Assembly (NCBI GenBank): GCA_021904315.1
Contig: CM038907.1
Coordinates: 30,883,223-30,947,222, forward strand
Origin: Sphagnum magellanicum
Lineage: Eukaryota > Streptophyta > Sphagnopsida > Sphagnales > Sphagnaceae
Reading direction: 5' to 3'
DNA length: 64,000 nucleotides
Made by a program: the position numbers and the translations under genes. How positions within the stretch are numbered: position 1 is the stretch's first letter; every line of letters begins with the position of its first letter. Positions 24,181 to 36,057 of the stretch are shown piece by piece. The notes below the pieces were generated by a model that searched no databases, had not been told where the DNA came from, and saw only the letters and a list, made by a program, of their open reading frames with translations.

Positions 24181-27100
24181 TTTTTCATGTCTTTCCAGTT
24201 GTTTTGAATTGGTTGACCTCAGCCTCCCACTAGAAAGTTCACATGTAGAGAGATAAAATGGGTGGAAGAAAAATCAGACATTTGCATTTGCAATGTAATA
24301 TGGTCTACTGGTCAACTGTTTTGACAATTAATGTGAAATTTGGCATGTTTGTCACTTCGGCTACAGCACAAAAGTCATTAAAATAACATTGATCAGATCC
24401 ACCCCTCTTTTGTGAGAAAATCCACACACGGTCACAAAATTTTGGGAAGGACTGTTGTAGAAAATTCAATATTTTAAAAGAAAATTACCAAAAAGTAAAA
24501 ACCACCAGTCAAGTAGTAGCCTAAAATATATAATAATGTTTAATTTTGTTGGCCTTGCCTACCAAGGCAAGGACAGTGTTTAGATGCATTATAGAGTATA
24601 GTAGCAGAAGGGAATTTTTTGGTCCCTACATAATAGGGCTATAATATGACGATCTTTGAAAGATGATATTTTTGGCTTGTGTTGAAAGTTGAGATTAGCC
24701 ATAATATCTTGATGAATTTTGGTCTCTTTTAGAGAATTTTTTGAAGATTATATTTTGCATGGTGATATATTTGGGGTTTCTGTAATTCTTCTTTTGCCTT
24801 AAGATACACACTTTAATGTAAATGGCAAGTGACACACCACCCCTTGTTCCTTTTTGTATTTTGAGAAGAGTTAAATTTGGCTAAAAGAGCTTTTGGTTGC
24901 TTCTCATAAAATTGGAAAAGAAAAATGCTCACAGGATGAAACCCAATTTCCCAATTCCAGTTTGGTGTGAGGGAAAATATGAAATGAGCACCTTAAGAGC
25001 AGGTGACAATACTTCAACACAATTCAAGCTTCTTCACTTGACATCCAAAAGTTTGATCCAATTAAAAAAATAACACGATATAAAAGGCAATGAATTATGA
25101 AAATAATTAATTTACCTTTTAATATGGCCCACCCCAAAATAAGCACTAGGCCCTTAGTGCCTTGTAAGTAACTCACAGCCTCACCAATAGAAGCAGTTAC
25201 TAGCTGGTTACTAACTTACTGCAACTTCACTACTGTAGTATAGGGGCAGCCTCAACACATACATGTCTGTCAAATTATTAATTAATTTTGAAAGATTCCA
25301 TGGTGAAAAATTATTAATAAAAGTGTTCCAAAAGAGTCTTTATTTCACTTTACAAAACCTTTTCTCTTTGAAAAAAATATTTTTGAAAATTTGTAGGATC
25401 AACATTCAATTTGAAGGATGACAATTTGATAAAATGTTTCAGTAATTGCAATTAACAATCATGCAATTATGCAATTTCATTTTGCACATTGAAACAGTGG
25501 AAATCAGCTTGAAATCCAGCTAAAAATGAAATGGGTTTAAACAAATTTTGAAATCATTTCAAGATTTTATTTCAAGATCTTGAGCTCTACATGAAAGTTT
25601 TTTTTTTTCCTTTCATAGTCCATTTCGCATTCATGTGTTGAAATCCTACAAAGGGATTTTAATTCTAGGTCCTTTAGGAATTCATGTTTCTTTGCTCTTC
25701 ATGACTTGATTGAAAGTTTGTGCAAGGTTAAGAAACACTAGATTAGAAAATTAATTCAACATTGTGTGTTGGAACTAACATCATTTTGTGCTGTCCAAAT
25801 GCAAACATTGTCCCAATTGGCATCGTGTAGAATATTAAATATGCCATGTCAAATTGCCAAATTTGTACTAAAAAAACCATAACAAAAAATGTTCCAATAT
25901 TTTAGATTAATTTTAGGACATCATGAAAATGTTGAGACACCATCCTCAAGGCCCAACAAAACATCCAAGGATCTCCATTATTGATGAGATATCTCAAAAG
26001 GTACCTCACCTTAAATGTAAAATAAACTTTCAAATTTAATGATGATAATTTAGTTATAAGTTATAACCTTCAAGAATTTTTTTTGATTTGTTTTGCAAGG
26101 TAGGCAGTTTCATTTTTGACATTGAAGTTGAGGTGGAGATTAATTTATTCATAGTAAAAAATGAAATGATTTAAACTTTAAACAATTTTTTTTTCTTGTT
26201 CAATGAATATTTTTTGGAGTTTAAACTCTTTTTCTTATCCTATGTATTTTGGATTGGCAAAATCATCCACACCACATATAGTGTACATGGTCATTTTGCT
26301 TATTCCATGTCCTACATGACCAGATCTTTGAAAGTGTTGGAGTTTTAAAAAATTATTATCTTTCCTGTCGGAGTGTAAAAATGAAGAAGAAAAAAAATCA
26401 TCAAGAAGTTGAAGAATTGATAAAGGTACTAAGGTAGTCCAAAACATTGGACTATCACATTACATAGTTAGTATTATTATCTCAAATATATGCAATTAAA
26501 TATAATCAAAATTAAATTAATTGTTTTTGTTTGCATATGTGAGACTTCAATATCTTCAGGTCAAGTCCTTAATGGAAACAATGAATTTTTAAAAAAAAAA
26601 TGCATTGCACATTTGGTTTATGGATACAATTTGAAGGTTCACAACCAAATTTCTAAGTTAAAAAATTTCAATAGCAATGTTCATCCTTCCATAGTATATA
26701 CCAATATACTAAAATGATTGAAAATTGAAAAGTCAAAAAATTTGAAAATTGAAAGTTAAATAATGATTAATCCAATATGTGAAGGTTGAAACTTAACATC
26801 CTATAGAAAAATAAAATAAAATATAAATTTTTTTAAAGTCATAAATTTGCATTTAAATTGCTAACATCCAATCACACATTTTATAAATATTTAAAGTGGG
26901 CATGAATTGGGGCTTGATGTGAGAATTCAACCTTGGGTGCATTGAATTTAATCTATCATGGTCAAGGTTTTATAAAGTTCAACCTCTTTGTAATTCCAAA
27001 AAGTAAATTCTTCCATGCCACAAATTTGTATCCAAATTGTCTCTATGTGTACTTTAAAACAATTTTCAACTTCACAAAATATATACTCAAAACCATGAAT

Positions 27101-29960
27101 TACATTTGGAATAATTGATATGTAATACTTTGCAAATTTGATCAATTTAATATGGTTTTCTCAGGCACTTGTTCTATGGTCCACTAATGTTATGATTGTC
27201 AAGTCAGACTAATGACTCCATATATGGTACCCCATGGCCAAATGATGGTTCATGATTGTCCATCACCATTTCTTGTTTCATATGGATACATGTATGAATC
27301 ATCATGTAAGTGATAGGTTTTCAAGCTTCTTTTTTTGCCAAGTTAGTTGTTGTTACACTAAATGGTTGTTCATGAGACTCATGTAACTAGCCATGTGTTC
27401 AATAAAATGATTAGAGAACAATAGCACCCCACAATTAAAAAAACACCAATAACAATCCAATCATCGATGACAACATAGTTATCTCCAAAGTTATTTATGC
27501 AAGAGGCCCATGTCTTATATTGGAAAAAGGTAAATTGAAATAATCATTTGATAATATGAAATGTAAAATACCCCTTTTTTATTATTTTGATTAATTAAAA
27601 ATGTGTTTTCATTTAATTTAATGGCATTGTGTTATGAAAATAATTTTAACACATAGAGTTGACTTCAAACCTGTCAAGAATTTGCAAAACCAACCCACTA
27701 ATAGAATTCATGAAATTTCATCAAACCCTTCTTTACAATTCACGATGTATTTTATTTCCTTTGCAATTTTGCGTGTTGTGTAACTTGGTGTAGACATTGG
27801 ATTAATGTAATTTTGGCATTGTTTAAATACATTATATAACTATTCAATTTTGCAACGTAGGCACACTAATGGTCATCCACAAGAGGAATTATCCAAATTT
27901 GGCTATAGGTTAAATATGAAAATATAAAAAATAAGATCCTAATATATCTTGGTGACTTGCTAGAGCCTATTGTCAAAATATCAGATTATGGATTCCATAA
28001 TAATCCTCTATATGAGTCACATTAGATTTTTTCTGTCACCTAGGGGTGAAAATTTGTTGGTCACAAAATAATAAAAATAAAAATAAATCTTTTGATCCTA
28101 ATAAATGTGCCACACATAGTTGCATCCAAAAAATTTAAACACTTATATTTAAGGCTTCCAACTACATGCACTCATGATATAGTGGTAAATTCACATTCAT
28201 TGTAATTCTTTTGGAGTATTTTTAAGAGATTCAAAAAAAGTTTTAAAATGACATCTACTGATTGTGATGAGGAAAAGGCCTTGTTTATTCATGTTTTATT
28301 ATTAGCTATTGTTGAATCATTTGAAACCATAGTACAATGAACTCATATTATTTCTATTATGAACCTTAGAAGAACCTTTACTTGTTCAATGTGTATGAAA
28401 AAATAGGCTTAACCTCTCATGTAATTTATTCATTCAAATTTTTCTCATTTTCCTTATTGGTAAAGTATGCCCCTTTAGTAAACTCTATGTCATTGATGTC
28501 ATATGCAAGAGCCCAATATTAACAATTGTGTTTCCATTTCATAAAATTATTATTTATAAATGAAATATTTTAAAAAACATGCCCACTTTGGTAGAATTAG
28601 ATAAAAGATTTCTTATTGAATATGAGGCAATTCATTATGCCAACATGAAAAGGAATAGTGCATTTTGTTATTAAAACCATATAATGTCTATTTTTTACGT
28701 ATTTATTTATAAATTAAAATGTAAATGAAAAAAAAAGTACCAAAGCAATAAAATGTCAGCATTACACATGGACATGATACAAATAATGTAATTATAATTA
28801 ATATAGGTGAAATAAGGAATTGGTTTCTTGTATAATATTTTTATAATTAAAAGTTTAGTAAAAATAAAAGGTAATAAAACAAGGAGATTCATCAATGGCT
28901 TGGCATGGTGACCAACTGTGTGAATTTGAGTTTGAAAATAATGGGAGGATTGTGAGGATGAAGATGAAGGTCAAGTCACCTTGTGAAACATAGTGGCAAA
29001 CATAGTAACAAGTTTTAGAATTTTGAGTAAGCACCAAATCTTTTATTCTACATGGTTGTGAATGAAAAAATGACATATAGGTTTGGCTTATTATTAGAAA
29101 ACTTCAACAATGCTTCAAATAACTTTTGTGTGTAGTGTGTATGTTGAAGTGAATTGCAACTTATAACATCTCCAATGATGTTTAATATGTGTGCTTGGAA
29201 AAAAAATCCCTCATCTGAATTTAGTTATTTATTTTTCTCAACCCCACCCAAAAGACTAAAATTGGGATTGCAATAGGTGGGAGACTATTGATGGCAAACC
29301 ACTTTAACTAATCATAATGATTGGCCAATCAAAAATAATAATGAATAATAGTTAGATCATATTTATCACACACTTTTCTAACAAATGTTAGGCTTTGCTG
29401 TGCCTTTCACATGTCTTAACAAACTATGCAAAAATGTTGGGCCAAAACCATTTTTTTGGGTCAAATTGTTGTGTTTTGACTTTTTTTCCATCCAATTTTA
29501 ACTTTCATAAAGACTTGACTTGAGGAAGGTCATTCAACACCTTCCTAAACTGAAAAAGCTTCACATGCAACATCCTAATCCATTATGATTATTGTGATTA
29601 TACATATTTTGACCATTGTTTTAGTTATTATGATCACACATTTTGGCAAATTTTGGGATTACAATGAATTCACAATCACTAATTGAACTAATGGTATTTC
29701 AATGGACTAAATTTACAAAAAATTATAGTTTTATTTTGGGACTAAACCAAATGGTTGATTTTCTTTCTTTCCATTTTTTTCTTGGTGATTTAAACGTGCA
29801 CCCAATACCATCACACTTTATCCTACAAGTTTTGCCCAAAATTGAACTATCACAACCTATAAATGTGGACAATAAGAAACTTCACCATGATTCAATTGTA
29901 AGGATGTCCATTTATAATTCATCATATAGAGGATCATGTTAATGTGATAGTATCCACATT
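24181..29960. other. AT-rich intergenic DNA, no gene seen
   Basis: Nearly 6 kb of AT-rich DNA with scattered short frames lacking motifs. The segment 29190-29290 is similar to 62626-62720 (both contain tttagttattta, a C-rich run, aaattggga and aggtg-gaga words), so it is part of a dispersed repeat. Confidence 0.6.
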
Positions 29961-29984
29961 GGACAAAACCTCAATTATGTCACA

Positions 29985-30590
29985 TATTTTGATGCCTTCT
30001 AATGTTTTCATATCTCTTTACTTTGTTATTGCACATTCTTACTCAATGGTTGGCCGAACCTCATAACTGACATTCTTCTTGAATGAGAGCTGCTTAGTTA
30101 TATCATGTATCTTTTTGCCTTTTAATATTTTCACACTTCCCTAATTCCTTCTTGCACAAAGTTTGCAAGTTCTTGGTCATTAGTTGCTTAAACGTCATAA
30201 CTCACACTCTTTTTTAACACGAGATCCCTAGAGATGTTGTGCATCTTGTTGTCTTTTAATATTGTTGTAGCTCCTGAATTCTTTCTTGCACAAAGTTTGC
30301 ACGTTCTTGGTTGATAGTTGATTGGGCCTCATACTCATGCTCTTCTTTAATGGAGCTCCCTAGTTATACCATGTATCTTATTGCCTTTTAATATTTTCAT
30401 ACTTTTGTAATTCCTTCTTGCACAAAATTTGCATGTTCTTGGTTGATAATTGATTGAGCCTCATAACTCACATTCTTTTTGAATGTGAGCTCCCTAGTTA
30501 TATCATGTATCTTGTAGCCTTTTAATATTTTCATACTTTCGTAATGCCTTCTTGCATGAAGTTTGCATGTTCTATATTGGCAATTAAAAA
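29985..30590. repeat. Minisatellite, about 133-base period, five units
   Basis: The marker cttcttgcacaaa-like word occurs at about 30029 (poor copy), 30151, 30285, 30417 and 30551, giving spacings of 132-134 bases between the last four. Each unit also carries ccttttaatattttcatac and cctcataactcac words. A partial copy (ggttgaacctcataactcat) lies outside the array near 31430. A minus-strand open frame across 30397-30714 is a by-product of the repeats. Confidence 0.85.
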
Positions 30591-30808
30591 GTGCAGCACA
30601 CAAAAACTTTCCATAACATAATTTTTTGTCCCTACATAAGGCAGGTGTTGCCGTTATGAGGAGTTTTGACATATTGGCTATGCACCAGAAACTTGTTCTT
30701 TTACTGAAAGTCACATCGAGTAGATTTCAGGACCCCGTGTCCTAACCAAAACTCAGTTGTTTCTATCACTGATCTGCCGCCTCTCATTCAATTGTTTCCT
30801 TTCTTCAG

Positions 30809-31193
30809 CTTCTTCCAGCAATGGCTGGTGCTCTGTGCAATGCATCGGTTATCAGCCTGCTGCATTGTGATCTTACTGGCATTAGGAGGCTTTATTGTTT
30901 CCAAAGGTACCACTTTGCCATGTTCCCCTCCCAAAGATGTCTCTTCTACCAGCCTCATAAGTCTTGCAGGGTTTAGACATGGTTCTTTTTTGAAGTACTG
31001 GCACATTAAGATGGTAAGCTTGTTTTGCAACTAAAGTCCTGAAGTATATGTTGTCTGACATATGCTCTACATATCAATCTACTCTACAACGAATATTCCT
31101 CCTTAGTGGATTTGGGGGTATTGGCTGTCACCATTCACCTATGCACTAGATGTTCTTTCTGTAAATGAGTTTCTAGCTCCACGGTGGAACAAG
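30809..31193 (+). pseudogene. Orphan fragment of a PDR-type (full-size) ABCG transporter
   Basis: Three exon-like pieces match the end of the transmembrane region of plant PDR/ABCG transporters. The first (30809-30906) reads AMAGALCNASVIS in one frame and IVILLALGGFIVSK in another, so a frameshift or indel separates them. The second (about 30970-31014) ends with WHIKM before a GTAAGC donor. The third (31107-31193) reads [16 protein letters not shown] and then [10 protein letters not shown], ending at a GTATGC donor. Functional PDR proteins have about 1,400 residues with two ATP-binding domains. None of the rest is found nearby, so this is a broken gene fragment that kept its introns. Confidence 0.75.
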
Positions 31194-32890
31194 GTATGCA
31201 TATCTTAGTGTGTCCATGTGATTATCCCTTGCATCTTCTCTTGCATGAGAGTGCCCCTAGGAGCCTGAGGCACTTCAGGTTAGAGCGTAATGCGACAACA
31301 GCCTTTGGGAGGTTTCTAGATATGAGTTGTGTCATCTAGACTACTCTTCATTGTCTCATCCACTGCTAGATTTTTAGTGCCTCAATGAAGTTTAAATATT
31401 TCCAATCTGATGATGAATTTGTGAGTTCGTTGGTTGAACCTCATAACTCATGTTTTTTTATGTTTCATAACCAATTAGTTCAATGTGTCAGTTGGCATGA
31501 TGAGTTGAGGTGTATGATCACACACTTTAATTATTCACAATGACTTGTGCACTCTCGCCAACTACCTAGTCCAATTCTTTTGTTGCAATGGGCCAATCAA
31601 AGTGGCTCCTTGTGCCCCCCCCTCCCCCCCCAAACTTTGGGAGAGTTCCCACAACTAATTAATTGACTAACAAATTACAAAAGGTACCTACATTACAATA
31701 TGACTACACTAAGTTAACATTCCACATTCAAATATATTTAAGAGATCTTGCATACATATATTTAATTGTTGAAATTTTCAAATGTTCAAATTGGGGCTAT
31801 TGGATTCAATTCTCAAAGTAATTAGATATTTTGACAAAATTTGTTGATTATCAATGGCATGTATGATAGTAGGTAGCATTTTTATTTTTATTTTTAAATG
31901 TAACATCATATTAACAAGGATGTTAAACATAGTGTAATGTTGTTAAAAATTTGTAAAATTTTGATGAAACTATAGAAAAATGGCAAAAGACCACCACACC
32001 CCCCTCCCCTCCCCCCCCAGCATCAACCTAAAAAAAAAGGACGTGTGAAACGTGACAAAATTTTCAAACCGAAAAACATTTCTAATAATTGTCAAATTTT
32101 TTTCTAAAAAATGGTGAATTTGCAACAAAATGTTCCTTTTTAATTTTTGATGTTGTAATCTTGTAAGCTTTCGCCAAAAATAAAAACATTTGTAGGTATC
32201 TTTGTACATTTATTATGAGCATGTTTTGCTACTCCACAAGTAAAAATCACACAAGTGCATGGTAGCATATCTTACCCTTTCAAAATGTTATCATAGTTTA
32301 TATTGACACTAGTTTTAAATTGAATGCCAGGACTTAAGTTTTCAAAGGGAGACCTTAAACACCCCTTGCCCCTTGCCTGCCCCCCAAAAAATAAAAATAA
32401 AAACTTGTTTTGACACACATTTCAATTTTTTTTTAATGTTATGCTACCAGCCAGATTTGGACTAGGGACTCCAAGGAGACTACCATACTCCCTGGTTGGA
32501 TTCAGCAACAAATTGCCAAATAATTAATTAAAATTTAAATCTTAACTTGGACACTTGGTTTTTAAATTTTGAAAATTTCGATAGGTAATGGTTATATAAA
32601 ATAATAAACAAACTTGTGATATGCTTATGGGAACTGCTCAGTACTAATCTGAGTCTTAAGTTCTTGAATTTTATAAAGGTTTTGCAGATCAAACCTGACA
32701 ATTAAACTTTCAGATTCTTAAGTTTATAAAAATTTCGGCACAAGTAATAAATATTTTTAAAAAAATTCAGCAAAACAAAAAACATTCTGGAGCTCTATTT
32801 AGCATTTTGCCCAATTGACGGATGTAGCAAGGGCACCTTTCCAATGAGTAGCTACACCTTCAGGATTTGGAAGACCCAATTGCTCTTTCC
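31194..32890. other. Intergenic DNA, no gene seen
   Basis: AT-rich with two C-rich patches (31614-31630 and 31995-32020). No coding motif was recognised. The expected downstream exons of the ABCG fragment were looked for here and not found. Confidence 0.55.
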
Positions 32891-32894
32891 ATTG

Positions 32895-33125
32895 GCATTA
32901 AATTCTGGAGCTGAAGGCGCAGCTAGAGTTCTGTAATAATGCAAGTCCCCCAGAATCTGAATTGCAGATCTAGAGCATTTGGAGTCAAAACCAGTAAGTT
33001 AAACTTCCAAAGCTGAAGGTTCAGCTAGAGTTTTGCAATGCAAGTCCTGCAACTCTAAATTGCAGATCTAGTGCATTTGGAGTGAAAAGCTGTAAGTCAA
33101 AACTTCCAAAGCTGAAGGTGCTGCA
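32895..33125. repeat. Tandem repeat, about 100-base period, 2.3 units
   Basis: The word gctgaagg recurs at 32910, 33012 and 33111. Flanking words repeat with it: gcagatctag, gcatttggagt, and cagctagagtt in the first two units. No reading frame is conserved across units. Confidence 0.75.
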
Positions 33126-34491
33126 CCTACTCAAGGGAAAGGTACTTTAATGGTATAACTAATGTTTATTATTATAATACTGAATCCCCAAGTGATTTCC
33201 CATGATGGATGTGAAGGAATAGGTACCCAACATGTTAAAACAGGTAAATGAACTTTCCGAAATTCTCTCATAAAATGATTGTGGAATTGTTTCCCATGCA
33301 AAAAATGTGCTTTCACCCTTTCACATAATCTGCAATCCTCAGGTGAATTTGCAAGCTAGCAAACAATTTTTCCAACTCCTGTATTGGCAATCTCTTGCAC
33401 TACCATCTCCACTTTAACATATAAATAGTTCAAAAACAGTAGGGGTGAGACAAACTTCTTAACCTATTGGACAACTGCTTGTACTTATCTGGAATATTTT
33501 GTGTGTGATTCCCTTCAAAACAGGGTGCTGCTGCACATCCTTCTAAAGGAAATGGAAATTCTACACTAGGCTGAACCTGGATGCATACACTATCCTCTAA
33601 ACTCAACCATATACGCATTCTTCTTCCCTTTGCTGCCTGGTAGTTGCTTCATCTGTTTCTTCATGTTTCTGTCTGAAATCCTTCATGTGACAACTACAAG
33701 TCAGAAAGGCATTAGAAGGAGACACAATCAGGCTTTTTTTTCAATTTTGTGAGGTATGTGCCATGCCAATCATGCACCAGAGGACTTAGCCAATTTAAGA
33801 GAGGAAAGCAGAAACATTTAGGAATCCTGCTATATTTTTGCAACATGCTGGAACCTACTGTCTAAATCTGGCAATTTCAAAAAAAATTCCCTCAATCTGT
33901 TGACTTTGAAAAAATCTTTTGTAGTAGTTCCACTGGTTTTTTTTCATTGTTGTCAAGTGGCAAAAATTTCACCCAAAAAAAAAACACTGCGCACAATATC
34001 ATGCTTAGTGATACAGCGAGACAAGAAAGTTTATAGCTGCATGACATCCATGCAATGAAATTGGGAACATTACAAGCTCCACCCTGATCTATGAACTTCA
34101 TGTGTTGCATCTTTTGAGTGGTTGCATCAGCATACACCCGATCATCACGCATCATGTAGACACAAGGGAATCAGAGAGATACCCACCATCTCAGTGCACA
34201 CAAATAAGAATCATTGCTTAGTATGCAAACACAGCTCATCCTAAAAATGAACCTTGTTCAAAGCCCTTATAATAGCCATAAAAAACAGGAAAATACCACT
34301 CTCAGGCTCTTTTGTGACCTCCAAGCATCAAAGGTTGTCAACCCCAAACCTTTGTCTGGTGCTTTCCAAAAAATAGGGCTGGCCTCACTGGACAGAATCT
34401 CAATAGATCCACCATAGTAGAAGAAACAATCTCCTCCTCTAGCTTGCACATCCATCCTTTGATCATAAATTGATCATCAACAGGATTTGTT
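33126..34491. other. Downstream flank of the MIF gene, no separate gene seen
   Basis: Mixed composition with frames of at most 87 codons and no recognised motifs. Part of it nearest 34491 is probably the 3' untranslated region of the minus-strand MIF gene. No polyadenylation site was assigned. Confidence 0.45.
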
Positions 34492-35037
34492 TTAGAATGT
34501 TTTGCCATTCCAACCAAAGTCAGAACCCTGCGGACACCACACACAAGTTGGTTAGGCAGTAGAACAAAAATAAAATAAAATATTCTCAACGGTGCAAACT
34601 ACAGTGCATGAGAGGGGGTGGAAGAACTGATGATGGATTTCAAATGAGAATATGCATATGGATATGTAGGACAACACACACCACAACAGAGCATATTACA
34701 ATCAAAGGCCTGATGGAAGATCTGATGTAAATTGGTAGTTTCTTTCTTGTTTATGGGTTCAAATTGTCTTTGCAAAAAGAATTGCAGAATCTGACTGCTG
34801 GATGCAGAAAGAAACAAATATATTGCAAAATCATTATACAAACATCTGCAGATCTGGAGTATCTATTGCAATTTTCAGAAGCAACAGGAAGACTTGTTTA
34901 GTCATGGTGATGACTATCATCACTCAAGAGACATATATAGCAAATAAATGTTTTTTGCAAACTTCAAGTCAGGGAGTCTTGAAGGGCTCCAAGTACCACC
35001 AGCTCTTCTACTAGCACATGTATTTTCCTCTCAGACA

Positions 35038-35068
<31 letters not shown>

Positions 35069-35583
35069 CTAAACCTTAAACCCTAAAGAAACCTGGGTCT
35101 GTGGACTACTTACTTACCTTGACATCATAAAATTTGATGTAGAACCTTGAAGGTTGCACTGACAGTTTAGACTGTAGAATCTCTGCAAGTGCTGCACTCA
35201 GTTGCTTGTTTTTGTCTGGAGTCAAACCTCCGATGGAAACAAGCTCACCATATGCAGTAGGTTCTTCACTTCCTCCAAATGACATCGGTACGCCTCCTTT
35301 GAGTATTACCAACACATACTGCAAAGCAAAGAAAGAGGAAGGAACTCGTAGCTTACATACACTGCCCCCCAATGAAAAAACAAAAACAAAAACCAGGAGA
35401 CAAGAGATAATATATACAAACATCAAAAAATAACAGGTTGAAACAACCAGACAAGAGCCAAAAGGAGTTTACAGATTCCGGCTTGCCGAGGATCCTGGCC
35501 ACGGTCTTGCTTGCATCCTTGAGAATATCCGAAGTCACAACACTGTCCACGGGAACGTTGGTCTGCAGATTCACAGTCGGCAT
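34492..35583 (-). CDS. MDL: MIF / D-dopachrome tautomerase family protein
   Basis: Plant MIF/D-DT-like (MDL) proteins share the macrophage migration inhibitory factor fold, a trimer with tautomerase activity in many members. Exons on the minus strand are 35583-35473, 35318-35118 and 34527-34492, with phase 0 at both junctions and donors GTAAAC and GTAAGT. The product is 115 aa, the usual length of the family. Proline follows the initiator Met (MPTV), the position of the catalytic N-terminal proline. Further family blocks are YVLVILKGGVPMSFGGSEEP, AYGELVSIGGL, RFYIKFYDVK and the C-terminal FGWNGKTF. Intron 2 (590 bases) holds a GAAA microsatellite. The gene is divergent from MHF2 and shares its promoter. 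Confidence 0.92.
35037..35068. repeat. GAAA tetranucleotide microsatellite
   Basis: Eight AAAG units in a row, inside intron 2 of the MIF gene and just 50 bases from the exon 2 donor. Plus-strand purine here is pyrimidine on the transcribed sense strand. Confidence 0.95.
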
Positions 35584-35686
35584 GGTGGTGGCACCCGGTG
35601 GCTCCGAGCAGGGAAACGAGAAAATCTTTTAGTGTAAACCGCAAACCTTGATCAGCACCGGCACAAGCTTCTATGCTCCAAATTTC

Positions 35687-35865
35687 CTTGCGATGTGCGA
35701 GGGCTTAACCTAGTAGCTCCGAGCGAAGAAGAAGGTGAAGCAAAAAGATTAGGGCTCTAGGGTTTAGGGTTTAAAGAGCTTGAACAACTGCTTTGCTTTT
35801 TCCTGTAGTGTTGTTGCCCTCTGCTTTCAAGCGAACCGATCAAGATTTGTGGGTTGCTTCATGGA
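35687..35865. promoter_or_regulatory. Duplicated bidirectional promoter segment, copy A
   Basis: This copy matches 35893-36057 in order: gcgatgtg/gcgacgtg, tagctccgag, gaaggtgaagca, telobox-like agggtttaggg, gagcttga, gctttcaa and gtgggttgcttcatgga. Offset is about 195 bases. It holds a telobox and a preserved ATG (35861) in the same context as the MHF2 start. It lies between the MIF start (35583) and the MHF2 start and probably carries the MIF promoter. Confidence 0.85.
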
Positions 35866-35892
35866 CAATTTTACTTGCTTGCAGGTGGAGTT

Positions 35893-36057
35893 TTGCGACG
35901 TGGGAGGAATTAGCTCCGAGCCAGAAAGAAGGTGAAGCACAAGGATTAGGGTTCGGGTTTAGGGCTTAATGAGCTTGACACCTGCTTGCTTTTCCAGTAG
36001 TGTTTTCCGCCCTCTGCTTTCAACGCAGAGATCGAGCTTTGTGGGTTGCTTCATGGA
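35893..36057. promoter_or_regulatory. Duplicated bidirectional promoter segment, copy B
   Basis: Second copy, immediately upstream of MHF2, ending in its start codon (gttgcttcatgga). The telobox is slightly changed (gggttcgggtttaggg at 35946-35963). Small indels separate it from copy A, so the duplication is not very recent. It is probably the MHF2 leader and core promoter. Confidence 0.85.

Noticed and set aside
29985-30590. CRISPR-like regular repeat
   Set aside because: Units of 133 bases are contiguous tandem repeats without unique spacers, and the genome is a plant nuclear one.
30397-30714. 105-codon minus-strand frame
   Set aside because: It lies mostly on the 133-base minisatellite and has repeated peptide segments, so it is a by-product of the array.
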